Below are positions 48,261-57,312 of a stretch of 64,000 nucleotides of DNA, piece after piece; within the stretch, counting starts at the first letter, position 1, and each line of letters opens with the position of its first letter. The DNA is taken from positions 268,133 through 332,132 of the forward strand of contig JARGOL010000002.1 in NCBI GenBank assembly GCA_029212745.1, given 5' to 3'. The notes beneath the pieces are model-generated. The model was not told where the DNA came from, did not search any database, and saw nothing but the letters and a program-made list of their open reading frames with translations. The translations under genes and the position numbers were made by a program. The DNA is from Alcanivoracaceae bacterium. Its GTDB lineage: Bacteria > Pseudomonadota > Gammaproteobacteria > Pseudomonadales > Alcanivoracaceae.

Positions 48261-48836
48261 CTAGAGGTAGACCTGGAGCTTCTCCCGGATCACGTTACGG
48301 ATGCTGCGCACCTCCATGTCTGAACGTTCGGTCAGCCGTGACGGGATGATGCGCTGCAGGTGCAGACACGGCGAATCCTTGCGGAATGCGCGCAGGTCGC
48401 CTTTGGTGATGACGGGCAGGAATGGATTGTTTTCCTTTTCCTGGCGCATCAGCGCCGAAATGCCAGCCTTGAGAGGCACCGTGCGGGTGATCTGTTCGCC
48501 ATTACGGTGCATGGGAAGGGTCATGTACAGGCCTTCCTTGCCTTCCAGTTCGCCCGGGATAATGTTGATGCCGGTGGGCTTGACCGCCTCTTCAGGGATG
48601 CCATTGAAGGTGTCGTGATAGGCGTACGGATTGGGCAGGATGATCAGGGAGCGATCGTCCTGTTCAGGCACGCTGATTTCGTAGTTGGTGTACAGCTGCT
48701 GGACCGGCCCACTGAACACGCACAGCGTATCCTGGAACTGTTGCACGAAACGGATGGCCCGGTCGTGGTTGTCGAAGTGATTCAAACGCCAGATCAGGTG
48801 ATCCGGTGCCTGCATCTCACTCATGCCTGATTCCAT
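48261..48836 (-). CDS. Cytoplasmic protein of unknown family
   Basis: A 191-residue protein with no signal peptide or membrane helix. I do not recognise it. It has two mixed alpha/beta halves: HLIWRLNHFDNHDRAIRFVQ to NYEISVPEQDDRSLIILPNP, then GLYMTLPMHRNGEQITRTVP and a basic C-terminal region (RIIPSRLTERSDMEVRSIRN). The ATG at 48836 has AAGGA five bases upstream; in-frame TTG 48872 and ATG 48824 are alternatives. It is divergent from hrpB with 156 bases between. Confidence 0.65.
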   Translation of the reverse strand: MESGMSEMQAPDHLIWRLNHFDNHDRAIRFVQQFQDTLCVFSGPVQQLYTNYEISVPEQDDRSLIILPNPYAYHDTFNGIPEEAVKPTGINIIPGELEGKEGLYMTLPMHRNGEQITRTVPLKAGISALMRQEKENNPFLPVITKGDLRAFRKDSPCLHLQRIIPSRLTERSDMEVRSIRNVIREKLQVYL

Positions 48837-48878
48837 GCGTATCCTTTCCCCCAGGTCGTGAATTACGGCCAACCCAAA

Positions 48879-48884
48879 TATAAT
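48879..48884 (+). promoter_or_regulatory. -10 element of hrpB
   Basis: A perfect TATAAT on the plus strand, 109 bases before the hrpB start, with a weak -35 (TCGTGA, 48856-48861, 17-base spacing). Confidence 0.45.
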
Positions 48885-48992
48885 GCATCTCTGTAAAGGC
48901 TATCATACTTAATTCTGAGGGGCAGGGGATGCAGTTCCGGTTTGTGCCGTTACGCCGGCAAGACCCGCACAGACGCGCCGGGAGCCGGCTGA

Positions 48993-51452
48993 ATGGGTGA
49001 CCAGCCACTGCCCATTGACGCCCACCTGGGTGCCATCGGTGAGGCGCTGGCCGGGCAGGTGACGCTGGTGTTGTCTGCCGAGCCCGGTGCCGGGAAGACC
49101 ACCCGGGTACCATTGCACTTGCTGGACGCCGAATGGTGCCAGGGCCGCAAATTGCTGCTGCTGGAGCCACGGCGCGCGGCGGCCCGGCTGGCGGCAACGC
49201 GTATGGCGCAGGCCATGGGGCAGGCGGTCGGTGGCGTGGTTGGCTATCGCACCCGCCATGACAGCCGCACCAGCGCCGATACACGGCTGGAGGTGGTCAC
49301 TGAGGGTGTTTTCAACCGTCTCGTGCTGGCTGATCCGGCGCTGGAAGGCTACGCCGGCGTGCTGTTTGACGAAGTGCACGAGCGCACCCTGCAGGGCGAC
49401 ACCGGTCTGGCGCTGGCCCTGCAGAGCCAATCCCTGTTGCGCCCGGACCTGCGCTTGCTGCTGATGTCTGCCACGCTGGATATCAGTGCCCTGCAGCGCT
49501 TCCTGCCCCAGGCGCGTGTCATCCAGGTCCCGGTGGCGTCGCCCTGGCCGGTGACGGTGACACACCGTCCCCCGCCGGCCGGTGATGACGGCCTGGCCCA
49601 CCTGGTGAGCCTGGTACGCGACGCGGTCGCCGACTGTGACGCGGCTGTGCTGGTGTTCCTGCCCGGCCAGCGGGAAATCCTTGCCGCCCGGGACCGTCTG
49701 CAGGCGCTGCTGCCGGATGTGCCGATACAGCCTCTCTACGGTGCCCTGGCGGCGGAGCAGCAACAGGCTGCCCTGACCGTGCCGCAGCCGCCGTCAGCGC
49801 GTGTGATCCTGGCCACCAACCTGGCCGAAACATCCTTGACCATCGCTGATGTGGAAACCGTGATCGATTCGGGCCTGTGCCGGCGCCCGGTGTTCCATCT
49901 CGGGAGCGGCCTGACGCGTCTGGAAACGGGGCGCGTCAGTCGCCAGAGCGCCACCCAGCGCTGCGGTCGGGCGGGCCGCACCGGGCCAGGCCGCTGCCTG
50001 CGCCTGTGGCCAGCCAGCGAAGTGCTGGCCCAGGCGGAGAGCGCCGAGATTACGTCAGCAGACCTGTCGGCAACGGTGCTCGACCTGGCCGCATTGGGCT
50101 GTCGCGACAGTGACGAGCTGCGCTGGCTGACGCCACCGCCGCAACCGGCCTGGCGCGCCGCGCAGGCATTGCTGCGCCAGTTCGGCGCACTGGATGATGA
50201 TTGCCGTATCACTGAACACGGCCGGCAGTTGCAGCGTCTGCCGCTGGCGCCGCGTCTTGGCCAGCTGCTGCTTGCCGGGCGGCGCGCCGGGCAGGGTACA
50301 CTGGCGGCGGCCATGGCAGCGGCGCTGGACAGCTCTGCCGGCACGCAGCCGCTGGCACCCCAGGTGTCAGACCTGCTCACGGGGCGCGATCGCCGCTCTC
50401 CGGCGGCATCGCTTTTCCGGCGCCTGTGCCGCGATAGTCCTGCTGCGCACGAGGATGCGTTGCCGGGAGAAGTGATTCCCGGGTGGATGCTGGCCTGTGC
50501 CTGGCCGGACCGCATTTCCCGCCGCCGTGACGGGCAGCTGAGCTACCTGTTGTCCAGCGGTCGCGGGGCACGACTGCCCCGCGGCTCGGCACTGGCCGGG
50601 GCCGAGCTGCTGGTGGTCCACGATCTTGTTGACGGCAAACCCGAAGCGCAGATTCGCCAGGCTGTGGCGATCACCCGGGATGACCTTGAGCAGGCCCTGC
50701 CCGTGGCCATTGCCCGGACCACAGAGCACTACTGGGACAGCGACGCTGGCCGCGTGCGCGCACGCACGGTTGAACGCCTCGGGGCGCTCGAGCTGTCGGT
50801 TCGTGAGGGGGTGCCGGTGGATCCGGCCGCAGCGTCCGGGCTGCTGCGTGAACAGGTGCTGGAGTGCTGGCCAGACTGCCTGCCCTGGAACGCCCGCGCC
50901 CGGCAGTGGCAAGCGCGCGTCCAGCGGCTGCATGAGCTGGCGCCGGCGGTTTGGCCGGATGTCCGGGATGAGGCGCTGCGCCAGTCCGTGGATGAGTGGC
51001 TGCTGCCGTGGCTGGAAGGACACACCGGTATGACAGATGTGGCGGCACTGCCGTTACTGGACCTGCTTCGCAGTCGTCTCGATTACGCGCAGCACCAGCA
51101 ACTGGAAAGCCTGATGCCGGAACAGGTCGAGGTACCGTCGGGGCGGCGCGTGCCGCTGGATTACACCGCCAGCGGCGGGCCGGTGCTGGCGGTGAAACTG
51201 CAGGAAATGTTTTCCTGCGACGGGCTGCCGGCACTGGCACAGGGGCGCATTGCGGTGACGGTGCACCTGTTGTCACCCGCGGGGCGGCCGTTGGCGGTGA
51301 CCGCGGACCTGGCCAGCTTCTGGCGCAATGCCTGGCCGGATGTGCGCCGGCAGATGCGTGGCCGTTACCCGAAACACCCGTGGCCGGAAGACCCGCTGTC
51401 GGCGGAGCCCACCGGTAAAACTCGCCCGCGCGGCAAAGGAGGCAGACAATGA
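48993..51452 (+). CDS. hrpB: ATP-dependent helicase HrpB
   Basis: An 819-residue DEAH-box helicase. Walker A is in AEPGAGKTTRVPLHLL (29-44), Walker B is DEVH in FDEVHERTLQGD, motif III is SATLD, and motif VI is in QRCGRAGRTGPGRCLRLW. C-terminal HA2 and the HrpB-specific domain (to RRQMRGRYPKHPWPEDP) are present. The family is common in proteobacteria; the RNA target is unknown. It overlaps the thioesterase gene by four bases. Confidence 0.95.
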   Translation: MGDQPLPIDAHLGAIGEALAGQVTLVLSAEPGAGKTTRVPLHLLDAEWCQGRKLLLLEPRRAAARLAATRMAQAMGQAVGGVVGYRTRHDSRTSADTRLEVVTEGVFNRLVLADPALEGYAGVLFDEVHERTLQGDTGLALALQSQSLLRPDLRLLLMSATLDISALQRFLPQARVIQVPVASPWPVTVTHRPPPAGDDGLAHLVSLVRDAVADCDAAVLVFLPGQREILAARDRLQALLPDVPIQPLYGALAAEQQQAALTVPQPPSARVILATNLAETSLTIADVETVIDSGLCRRPVFHLGSGLTRLETGRVSRQSATQRCGRAGRTGPGRCLRLWPASEVLAQAESAEITSADLSATVLDLAALGCRDSDELRWLTPPPQPAWRAAQALLRQFGALDDDCRITEHGRQLQRLPLAPRLGQLLLAGRRAGQGTLAAAMAAALDSSAGTQPLAPQVSDLLTGRDRRSPAASLFRRLCRDSPAAHEDALPGEVIPGWMLACAWPDRISRRRDGQLSYLLSSGRGARLPRGSALAGAELLVVHDLVDGKPEAQIRQAVAITRDDLEQALPVAIARTTEHYWDSDAGRVRARTVERLGALELSVREGVPVDPAAASGLLREQVLECWPDCLPWNARARQWQARVQRLHELAPAVWPDVRDEALRQSVDEWLLPWLEGHTGMTDVAALPLLDLLRSRLDYAQHQQLESLMPEQVEVPSGRRVPLDYTASGGPVLAVKLQEMFSCDGLPALAQGRIAVTVHLLSPAGRPLAVTADLASFWRNAWPDVRRQMRGRYPKHPWPEDPLSAEPTGKTRPRGKGGRQ

Positions 51453-52237
51453 CCAGCGCGTTTGATCACATGCTTGACCGGGTGAGGGACGGCGCCGCCG
51501 TCATCGAACCGGGTTGGGGGCAGGGCCGCGCCGCGTTCGGTGGCCTGATGGCGGCGCTCGCCTACCAGGGCCTGGCGCAGTCGCTGGCACCCGCGGCGCC
51601 CCTGCGCGCCCTGTCGGTATCATTTGTGGCACCGGGCACGCCGGGGCCGGCACGGGTGCAGGCCGAGTTGCTGCGCCAGGGGCGCAGCGCCAGCCAGAGC
51701 CTGGCACGCATCAGCCAGCAGGACGGTGTCTGTACGCTGATCCAGGCCAGTCACGGCGCGCCGCGGCAATCGGTGATTGCCATTGATGCGGCAACGGCGC
51801 CAGCGCTGCCGGGTCCGGGTGAAGGCCAGGTGTTGCCCTGGCTGGAAGGCATGGTGCCGGAGTTCACCCGCCACTTCGAGCTGGTGTTCGTCCAGGGCGG
51901 TCTTCCGTTCAGTGGTGAAGGGCGGGGCGACATGGCGGGCTGGGTGCGCTTTCGTGAGCCGCCGGCCCGCATCGATATCCCGCACGTGCTGGCACTGCTG
52001 GATGCCTGGCCCCCGGCCGTGTTGCCCATGTATCGCCAACCGGCGCCGATCAGCAGCCTGGCCTGGACCATGGAATGGTTGCCCGGGGCGGCGCTTTCTT
52101 CACCACAGGGTTGGTGGCAGTATCAGGCCCATACCGATGTGGCGGCGGATGGTTACGCCCAGATCGGTGCCAGACTTTTCAATGAACAGGGTGAGCTGGT
52201 GGTGATAAGCCGCCAGACCGTGGCCCTGTTTGGCTAG
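51449..52237 (+). CDS. TesB-like acyl-CoA thioesterase
   Basis: A 262-residue double-hotdog thioesterase, recognised by GWGQGRAAFGGLMAALAYQG and RALSVSFVAPGTPGPARV in the first hotdog and SLAWTMEWLP/WWQYQAHTDVAADGYAQ in the second. It probably hydrolyses medium- or long-chain acyl-CoA. It is translationally coupled to hrpB and followed by an acyl-CoA-binding protein, which fits acyl-CoA handling. Confidence 0.88.
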   Translation: MTSAFDHMLDRVRDGAAVIEPGWGQGRAAFGGLMAALAYQGLAQSLAPAAPLRALSVSFVAPGTPGPARVQAELLRQGRSASQSLARISQQDGVCTLIQASHGAPRQSVIAIDAATAPALPGPGEGQVLPWLEGMVPEFTRHFELVFVQGGLPFSGEGRGDMAGWVRFREPPARIDIPHVLALLDAWPPAVLPMYRQPAPISSLAWTMEWLPGAALSSPQGWWQYQAHTDVAADGYAQIGARLFNEQGELVVISRQTVALFG

Positions 52238-52308
52238 ACGCGACGGGCCGGGATATTTCCGGCCCGCGTCAGGACCAGTGGCGGCGGTGCCGCAAGAGGA
52301 GATGAACG

Positions 52309-52572
52309 ATGTCCAATGTTGACGCTTTCGAGCAGGCACAGAAAGATGTGAAAACCCTGACCCAGCGGCCGGGCAATGACGACCTGCTGGCGCTGTATGC
52401 CCACTTCAAGCAGGGCACAGACGGAGATGTCTCCGGCAAGCGCCCGGGCATGCTCGACATGGTGGGCCGTGCCAAGTACGACGCCTGGGCAAAGCTCAAG
52501 GGAATGGACGCTGAGAAGGCCCGCCAGGCCTACATCGACAAGGTGGAGGCGCTGCTCAAATCGCATCGTTGA
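52309..52572 (+). CDS. Acyl-CoA-binding protein
   Basis: An 87-residue four-helix ACBP. It shows the family motifs LALYAHFKQGTDGDV and KYDAWAKLKGMDAEKARQAY. ACBPs bind long-chain acyl-CoA and are uncommon in bacteria but present in several hydrocarbon- and lipid-using gammaproteobacteria. AGGAGATG precedes the ATG (52309). Confidence 0.94.
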   Translation: MSNVDAFEQAQKDVKTLTQRPGNDDLLALYAHFKQGTDGDVSGKRPGMLDMVGRAKYDAWAKLKGMDAEKARQAYIDKVEALLKSHR

Positions 52573-52724
52573 TCCTTTCGTCACCCGGTTGTCGTCCAGG
52601 GTCAAAAACGGGTGTGCTGTAAACAGCTTGTTTAACCCGGCGCCGTCCGGTAGCTTCGAAAGCCATTCAGGCGTTCCTGTGGGGCGCCTTCACGGCTTTG
52701 CCGAGGTTGCGTGAGGACCACTGC

Positions 52725-53369
52725 ATGACTACCCGGAATCAGGCAGCAGATGCTGTCGCGCCGCTGGCCCAGGTCAGTCGGCGCCGTTTCGTCAAGACCG
52801 CCCTGTGGGGTACGGGCGCCGTGCTCGCCCTGGCCGGCGGCAGCTTTGCCATACTCAGGCGTTCGCCGCTGGACGACGTGTCCAAACCAGCGTCCCTGGT
52901 TCACCTCAGTGCCCCTGAATACCATCTGTTCAATCGTGCCATCGAGGTGCTGTTGCCCATCGATGATGGCGGCCTGACGCCGGTGGACCAGGTCCCGGTG
53001 ATGGCCAATATCGATCACACCATGGGCCTGGTTGACCCGGCAGTGCGCGAAGATATCCGCATCGGCCTGGCGCTGTTCGATAACGCTGCGGTGGTGGCAG
53101 GGTTGCATGGGCGCCGGTTTGTGGACCTCGACCGGGTTGACGCGATTGCCTACTTCGACAGCTGGTCACGCGGCAATGTGCTGCAGAAAGCCCTGCAGAC
53201 GGTGGTGAAGAAATTTGTCTATGTGTCCTACTGGCGTGATCCGGCCACCTGGCCGCCGGTGGAATTCGATGGCCCGGTATCTGATCGCTGGGGCATTGCC
53301 TATCTGGGCAATGCGCCGCTGCCGGATGAAAGCACGTCGGACACCGCGTCAGGGGAGGCTCGCGCATGA
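52725..53369 (+). CDS. Tat-exported small subunit of a GMC dehydrogenase (copy 1)
   Basis: A 214-residue protein related to the gamma subunit of membrane gluconate/fructose-type dehydrogenases. The twin-arginine motif is SRRRFVKTAL (about 18-27), followed by a hydrophobic helix (GAVLALAGGSFAIL) that may stay as an anchor. The conserved C-terminal block is YWRDPATWPPVEFDGPV and ...YLGNAPLP. The ATG at 52725 has AGGA upstream. Its stop overlaps the GMC gene by four bases, so the two are made together. Confidence 0.85.
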   Translation: MTTRNQAADAVAPLAQVSRRRFVKTALWGTGAVLALAGGSFAILRRSPLDDVSKPASLVHLSAPEYHLFNRAIEVLLPIDDGGLTPVDQVPVMANIDHTMGLVDPAVREDIRIGLALFDNAAVVAGLHGRRFVDLDRVDAIAYFDSWSRGNVLQKALQTVVKKFVYVSYWRDPATWPPVEFDGPVSDRWGIAYLGNAPLPDESTSDTASGEARA

Positions 53370-54940
53370 CGGTCAAATCCATTCTCAAGGGTCTGCCGGT
53401 GACGCAGGCCAGCGATGTTGTTGACGGGCAGCTGGACCTGCAGGCTGACGTGGTGATTGTCGGCTCCGGGGCCGGTGGTGCGGTGACGGCTTACGAACTG
53501 GCCCGACAGGGCCTGTCTGTGCTGGTGCTGGAGGCGGGGCCATACGTGCCGTCGAGCGAATTCACCGAGGATTTCACTGAGGCGCTTGAGGCCCTGTACG
53601 AGGATCATGGTGGCCAGACCAACAAGGCCGGGGACCTGTTGCTTCTGCAGGGCCGCTGTGTCGGTGGCTCCACCGTGGTCAACGGGTGTGTGTCCTTCCG
53701 CACGCCGGATTTCATTCTCGAGGACTGGCAGAGGGACTTCGGTCTCGACAACCTGACGCCGGAGACACTGGCACCGTATTTCGAGCGGGTGGAACGCCAC
53801 CTGTCCATTGATGACAACGGTGAACACGAGATTGCCATGCACAGCCGGCTGGTGCGCGACGGGGCAAAGGCGCTGGGCTGGTCGGTGAAGCCATTCAAGC
53901 GCAACATCCGCGACTGTGCCCTGACCGGGCATTGCCTGTCTGGCTGCAAGACCGAGCGCAAGCAGAGCATGCTGGTCACCTACCTGCCCTGGGCGGCTGC
54001 CCATGGAGCGCGAATTTACAGCGATACGCGCGTAACCCGTGTGCTTGAAGAGGGCGGGCGGGCCCGTGGCGTGCATGCCGAAGTGATTGCCCATGACGGC
54101 AGCAAAGTGGCGGATATGCGCGTCCAGGCGGACATGGTCATACTCGCTGCCGGCGCGGTACAGACGCCACTGCTGCTGCTCAAGAGCGGCCTTGCCAACC
54201 GCTCCGGCGAGGTGGGGCGTAACTTTGCCTGCCACCCGTCCATGTACGTGTCGGCACGCTACCCGCAGCCGGTGTACCCGTGGCGCGGGGCCCTGCTGGG
54301 GACGTACGTGGACGAGTTCATGCGCCCGGAGAAGGGTGGCTTCATCCTTGAGGCCGGCGGGCTTGGGGCGGCGGAGATGTGCCTGATCACCGAGCCGGGC
54401 ACGGGCAAGCCCTACCTGGAGTACATGCAGGACATCAAGTACTACAGCGGCATCGTCACCCTGATTCATGACCATAACGTCGGCCAGATCAGCTGGCAGG
54501 ACGGTGAGCGCAAGGTCATCGACTATGACGTCGCGGATTCCGATTTCCCGTCCATGGTGGCGGCGCTGCGGGCCGCGGCCAGGGTGCATTTCGCTGCCGG
54601 TGCCAGCGAGGTGTTCATGCCCACCACGGCACCGCTGAAAGCGACCTCCGAGGACGAGCTGGAGAGTGTGCTGGCGCAGCTGGAAAATGCCCCGCATACC
54701 CTCAGGCTGGTGTCCTACCATCCGCAGGGCAGCTGCCGCATGGGGGCCGACCCGGCCAGCAGCGTGGTGGCACCACACGGTGAGACCCATGATGTGGCCG
54801 GACTCTACGTGGCCGACGCCAGCCTGTTGCCCACCTCGATCATCGTCAACCCGCAGGTGACGGTGTATGCCCTGGCGACCTACATTGCCGACCAGATCCT
54901 TGACCGCCGTGAACAGTACTTTCGCCTGAAGAGCGCCTGA
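53366..54940 (+). CDS. GMC-family FAD-dependent oxidoreductase (copy 1)
   Basis: A 524-residue flavoprotein with N-terminal FAD motif VVIVGSGAGGAVTAYELARQ, GMC signature GGSTVVNGCVSFRTPDF, and C-terminal active-site region SYHPQGSCRMGADP and DASLLPTSIIVNPQVTVYAL. No signal peptide of its own; it is likely exported in complex with the upstream Tat subunit, as in other alpha/gamma GMC dehydrogenases. The substrate is not predictable (alcohol, sterol or sugar). No cytochrome subunit is encoded nearby. Confidence 0.9.
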   Translation: MTVKSILKGLPVTQASDVVDGQLDLQADVVIVGSGAGGAVTAYELARQGLSVLVLEAGPYVPSSEFTEDFTEALEALYEDHGGQTNKAGDLLLLQGRCVGGSTVVNGCVSFRTPDFILEDWQRDFGLDNLTPETLAPYFERVERHLSIDDNGEHEIAMHSRLVRDGAKALGWSVKPFKRNIRDCALTGHCLSGCKTERKQSMLVTYLPWAAAHGARIYSDTRVTRVLEEGGRARGVHAEVIAHDGSKVADMRVQADMVILAAGAVQTPLLLLKSGLANRSGEVGRNFACHPSMYVSARYPQPVYPWRGALLGTYVDEFMRPEKGGFILEAGGLGAAEMCLITEPGTGKPYLEYMQDIKYYSGIVTLIHDHNVGQISWQDGERKVIDYDVADSDFPSMVAALRAAARVHFAAGASEVFMPTTAPLKATSEDELESVLAQLENAPHTLRLVSYHPQGSCRMGADPASSVVAPHGETHDVAGLYVADASLLPTSIIVNPQVTVYALATYIADQILDRREQYFRLKSA

Positions 54941-54948
54941 CAGGGCTT

Positions 54949-54976
54949 TTTCACGGAGGGCAAATTCGGCTAGACT
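54949..54976 (+). promoter_or_regulatory. Possible promoter before the second Tat/GMC unit
   Basis: TTTCAC (54949-54954), 16-base spacer, TAGACT (54971-54976). The -35 match is weak. A GACTC-GGG-GAGTC inverted repeat overlaps the -10. Confidence 0.35.
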
Positions 54977-55030
54977 CGGGGAGTCGAATAATAATAACAG
55001 GGTGGGGTGTTCCCCCGCCCGGAGCAGGAC

Positions 55031-55621
55031 ATGAGTAAAAACGATTCGTCCCCCGCGTTCATGGCCGGTCTGGAACCGTTGTCACGACGCAGCCTGTTGC
55101 GCACCACGGCCCTCGCCGGGGTGGCGTTCACCACCGGGTGCGCGCGCGTATTCGGGCGGAAGGATGCCCCCGAACAGCTCGAATTTGTTCACCTGACCGA
55201 AGATGAGGTGCGCGTCATCACCCACCTGACCGTGGTGCTGCTGCCTACCGAACGCCACGGCCTGCCTTCGAGCACGGAAACCATTCCCACCGTACAGAAC
55301 CTTGATGACATGGTCGGCCAGATGTCGCCGCAGACGCGCGAGCTTCTCGGGCTTGGCCTGTGGGTATTCGAGCGCCGTCCGATGGTGAGCTTCAAATTCA
55401 GCCGCTTCAGCAAGCTGGACCGGGAAGAAGCCACCCGCTATGTGCATGCGATGCAGGAAGGCAGTTTCTTCGAGCGTGGACTGACGGCGACCCTCAAGGC
55501 GCTGGTGACCCTTAATTACTGGCGCGATTCGCGCACATGGCCGGCTCTGGATTACTGGGGGCCAGTGACCCAGAAGTGGGGCGTTCGTCGCCTCGGCAAC
55601 GCACCCCTGCCACCGGTATAA
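55031..55621 (+). CDS. Tat-exported small subunit of a GMC dehydrogenase (copy 2), lipoprotein type
   Basis: A 196-residue homologue of the upstream small subunit. The Tat motif SRRSLLRTTALAGVAF is followed by TTGC, a lipobox, so this copy may be anchored as a Tat-exported lipoprotein. The conserved C-terminal block (YWRDSRTWPALDYWGPVTQK and LGNAPLP) matches copy 1. Start ATG 55031 follows GGAGCAGG; an in-frame start at 55007 is rejected. The GMC gene starts 18 bases after its stop. Confidence 0.83.
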   Translation: MSKNDSSPAFMAGLEPLSRRSLLRTTALAGVAFTTGCARVFGRKDAPEQLEFVHLTEDEVRVITHLTVVLLPTERHGLPSSTETIPTVQNLDDMVGQMSPQTRELLGLGLWVFERRPMVSFKFSRFSKLDREEATRYVHAMQEGSFFERGLTATLKALVTLNYWRDSRTWPALDYWGPVTQKWGVRRLGNAPLPPV

Positions 55622-55639
55622 GCGGTCCGGAGAGAAATC

Positions 55640-57241
55640 ATGCAGCGTATCGTGAGAGTGCCACAGGATGGTGTGCCGGTTACCGAGGCCAGGGACGTGG
55701 CCGCAGATCCATCCATGGGTCGCAAGTTCAGTATCAAGACCGATGTGGTTGTTGTCGGCTCCGGGGCGGGCGGCTCCGTGGTGGCCTATGAGATGGCCAA
55801 GGCCGGCAAGAGCGTGCTGGTGCTGGAATCGGGCAAGTATTACCCCAGTGCCGAGTTCACCGAGCACCTGGGTGACACCATCCATGAGGTTTACCGTGAC
55901 CAGGCCGGCCAGGCCAACAGCACGGCAGACGTGCTTTTCATCGAGGGCAATTGCGTAGGCGGTTCCACGGTCATTGGCGCCTGCGTCATGCACCGCCTCA
56001 ACCCCAGCGTCTGGCAGGACTGGGCAGACAACCACGGCCTCAAGGACCTGGCTCCGGACAAGATTGCCCCCTACACGAAGATCGTTGACCGCTGGCTGAA
56101 CGTCCACGTCAACGAAGCGCACGAGATCAACGCGACGGCGCACAAGGTCATTCAGGGTTGCGAGCGCATGGGCTTCAGCTGGCGGCCGGTGGAGCGCAAC
56201 GTGAAGAAGTGCGCCCTGACCGGTCACTGCCTGGCAGGCTGCCCGTCGGACCGGAAGATGTCTGCGCTGGTGACCCATCTGCCGTGGGCCGCAGCCTACG
56301 GCGCGCGACTGTTTGCCGACACCCATGTTACCCGCGTGCTTGAGCGTGGAGGCCGGGCCGTGGGCGTCGAGGCTGTTATCCGTGATCCGAAAACCGGCAG
56401 CATCGTCTCCGACCTGCGCGTTGACGCCGAAGTCGTGGTGCTGGCTGCTGGTGCCATCCACACACCTTTGATCATGCAGCGTAGCCAGCTGGCAGATCGC
56501 AGTGGCCGGATTGGTAACGGCATGGCGGTTCAGCCGTTCGTGCAGGTGCTGTCTACCTTCAAGGAACCGGTATACGGTTTCCGTGGCGCGCTGACCGGTG
56601 TGCAGGTGGATGAATTCCAGGATACCGACGGCTACTTCTTCATCTCTGGCCTGGCCGAGCCTGAACAGCTGATGGCGGTGGGTGAGCAGAAGGCCGGTGA
56701 CGCGCATATCGAGTTCATGAAGAGTTACAACCGCATGGCTGGTATCAATGCGTTCAGTCTTGATGAGGGTAGTGGCTCCGTGGTCTGGGAAGGCGGGCTC
56801 ACGGATGGTCGCAAGGTGATCAAGTGGAACCCGAGCCGCAAGGAATTCAAGGATATTGTGCGCACCACGGCGCTGGCATCGCGGATACTTTTTTCTGCCG
56901 GTGCCGAGCGGGTCTGGCTGCCGACGTTCGAGAAGATGCATGCAGACAGTGTCTTCGACCTGGATGACAAGTTGCGCAGTGTGGACTACGGCATCAACGG
57001 TCTTTATACCTTCCGCATGAACACCTTCAGCCCGCATGGCTCTGCGCGCATGGGTGTGGATCCTTACGAGTCAGTGGTGTCACCGGACGGCGAGATGCAC
57101 GATGTCAGCGGCCTGTACGTGGCGGACGCGTCCCTGTTCCCGACACCTGTGGCGGCGGGGCCGCAGTGGGCGACCCAGGTGTTTGCCAAATATGTGTCTG
57201 ACCGCATTCTTGCACGTGGCTCCAATCATTTTCTTGGCTGA
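55640..57241 (+). CDS. GMC-family FAD-dependent oxidoreductase (copy 2)
   Basis: A 533-residue homologue of the first GMC protein: FAD motif VVVVGSGAGGSVVAYEMAKA, GGSTVIGACVMHRLNPS, the shared block KKCALTGHCLAGCPSDRKMS, and C-terminal SPHGSARMGVDP and DASLFPTPVAAGPQWATQVF. It has no signal peptide. It differs from copy 1 mainly in the substrate-domain middle (about 290-400). It is followed by a bidirectional terminator and a convergent gene. Confidence 0.9.
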   Translation: MQRIVRVPQDGVPVTEARDVAADPSMGRKFSIKTDVVVVGSGAGGSVVAYEMAKAGKSVLVLESGKYYPSAEFTEHLGDTIHEVYRDQAGQANSTADVLFIEGNCVGGSTVIGACVMHRLNPSVWQDWADNHGLKDLAPDKIAPYTKIVDRWLNVHVNEAHEINATAHKVIQGCERMGFSWRPVERNVKKCALTGHCLAGCPSDRKMSALVTHLPWAAAYGARLFADTHVTRVLERGGRAVGVEAVIRDPKTGSIVSDLRVDAEVVVLAAGAIHTPLIMQRSQLADRSGRIGNGMAVQPFVQVLSTFKEPVYGFRGALTGVQVDEFQDTDGYFFISGLAEPEQLMAVGEQKAGDAHIEFMKSYNRMAGINAFSLDEGSGSVVWEGGLTDGRKVIKWNPSRKEFKDIVRTTALASRILFSAGAERVWLPTFEKMHADSVFDLDDKLRSVDYGINGLYTFRMNTFSPHGSARMGVDPYESVVSPDGEMHDVSGLYVADASLFPTPVAAGPQWATQVFAKYVSDRILARGSNHFLG

Positions 57242-57254
57242 TCCTGGTTGAACC

Positions 57255-57283
57255 AAAAAAAGGCGCCTGATGGCGCCTTTTTT
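57255..57283. terminator. Bidirectional intrinsic terminator
   Basis: A run of A (57255-57261), stem AGGCGCC/GGCGCCT (57261-57267 and 57272-57278) around loop TGAT, then a run of T (57278-57283). It works in both directions between convergent genes. Confidence 0.9.
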
Positions 57284-57312
57284 GTGGTCTGCGTTTTTGT
57301 GCGCGGCCGTTC

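Noticed and set aside
52616-52627. GCTGT-AA-ACAGC palindrome before the first Tat/GMC unit, possible LexA box
   Set aside because: The half sites CTGT and ACAG are only two bases apart; LexA needs eight. It may still be another regulator's site, but support is too thin.
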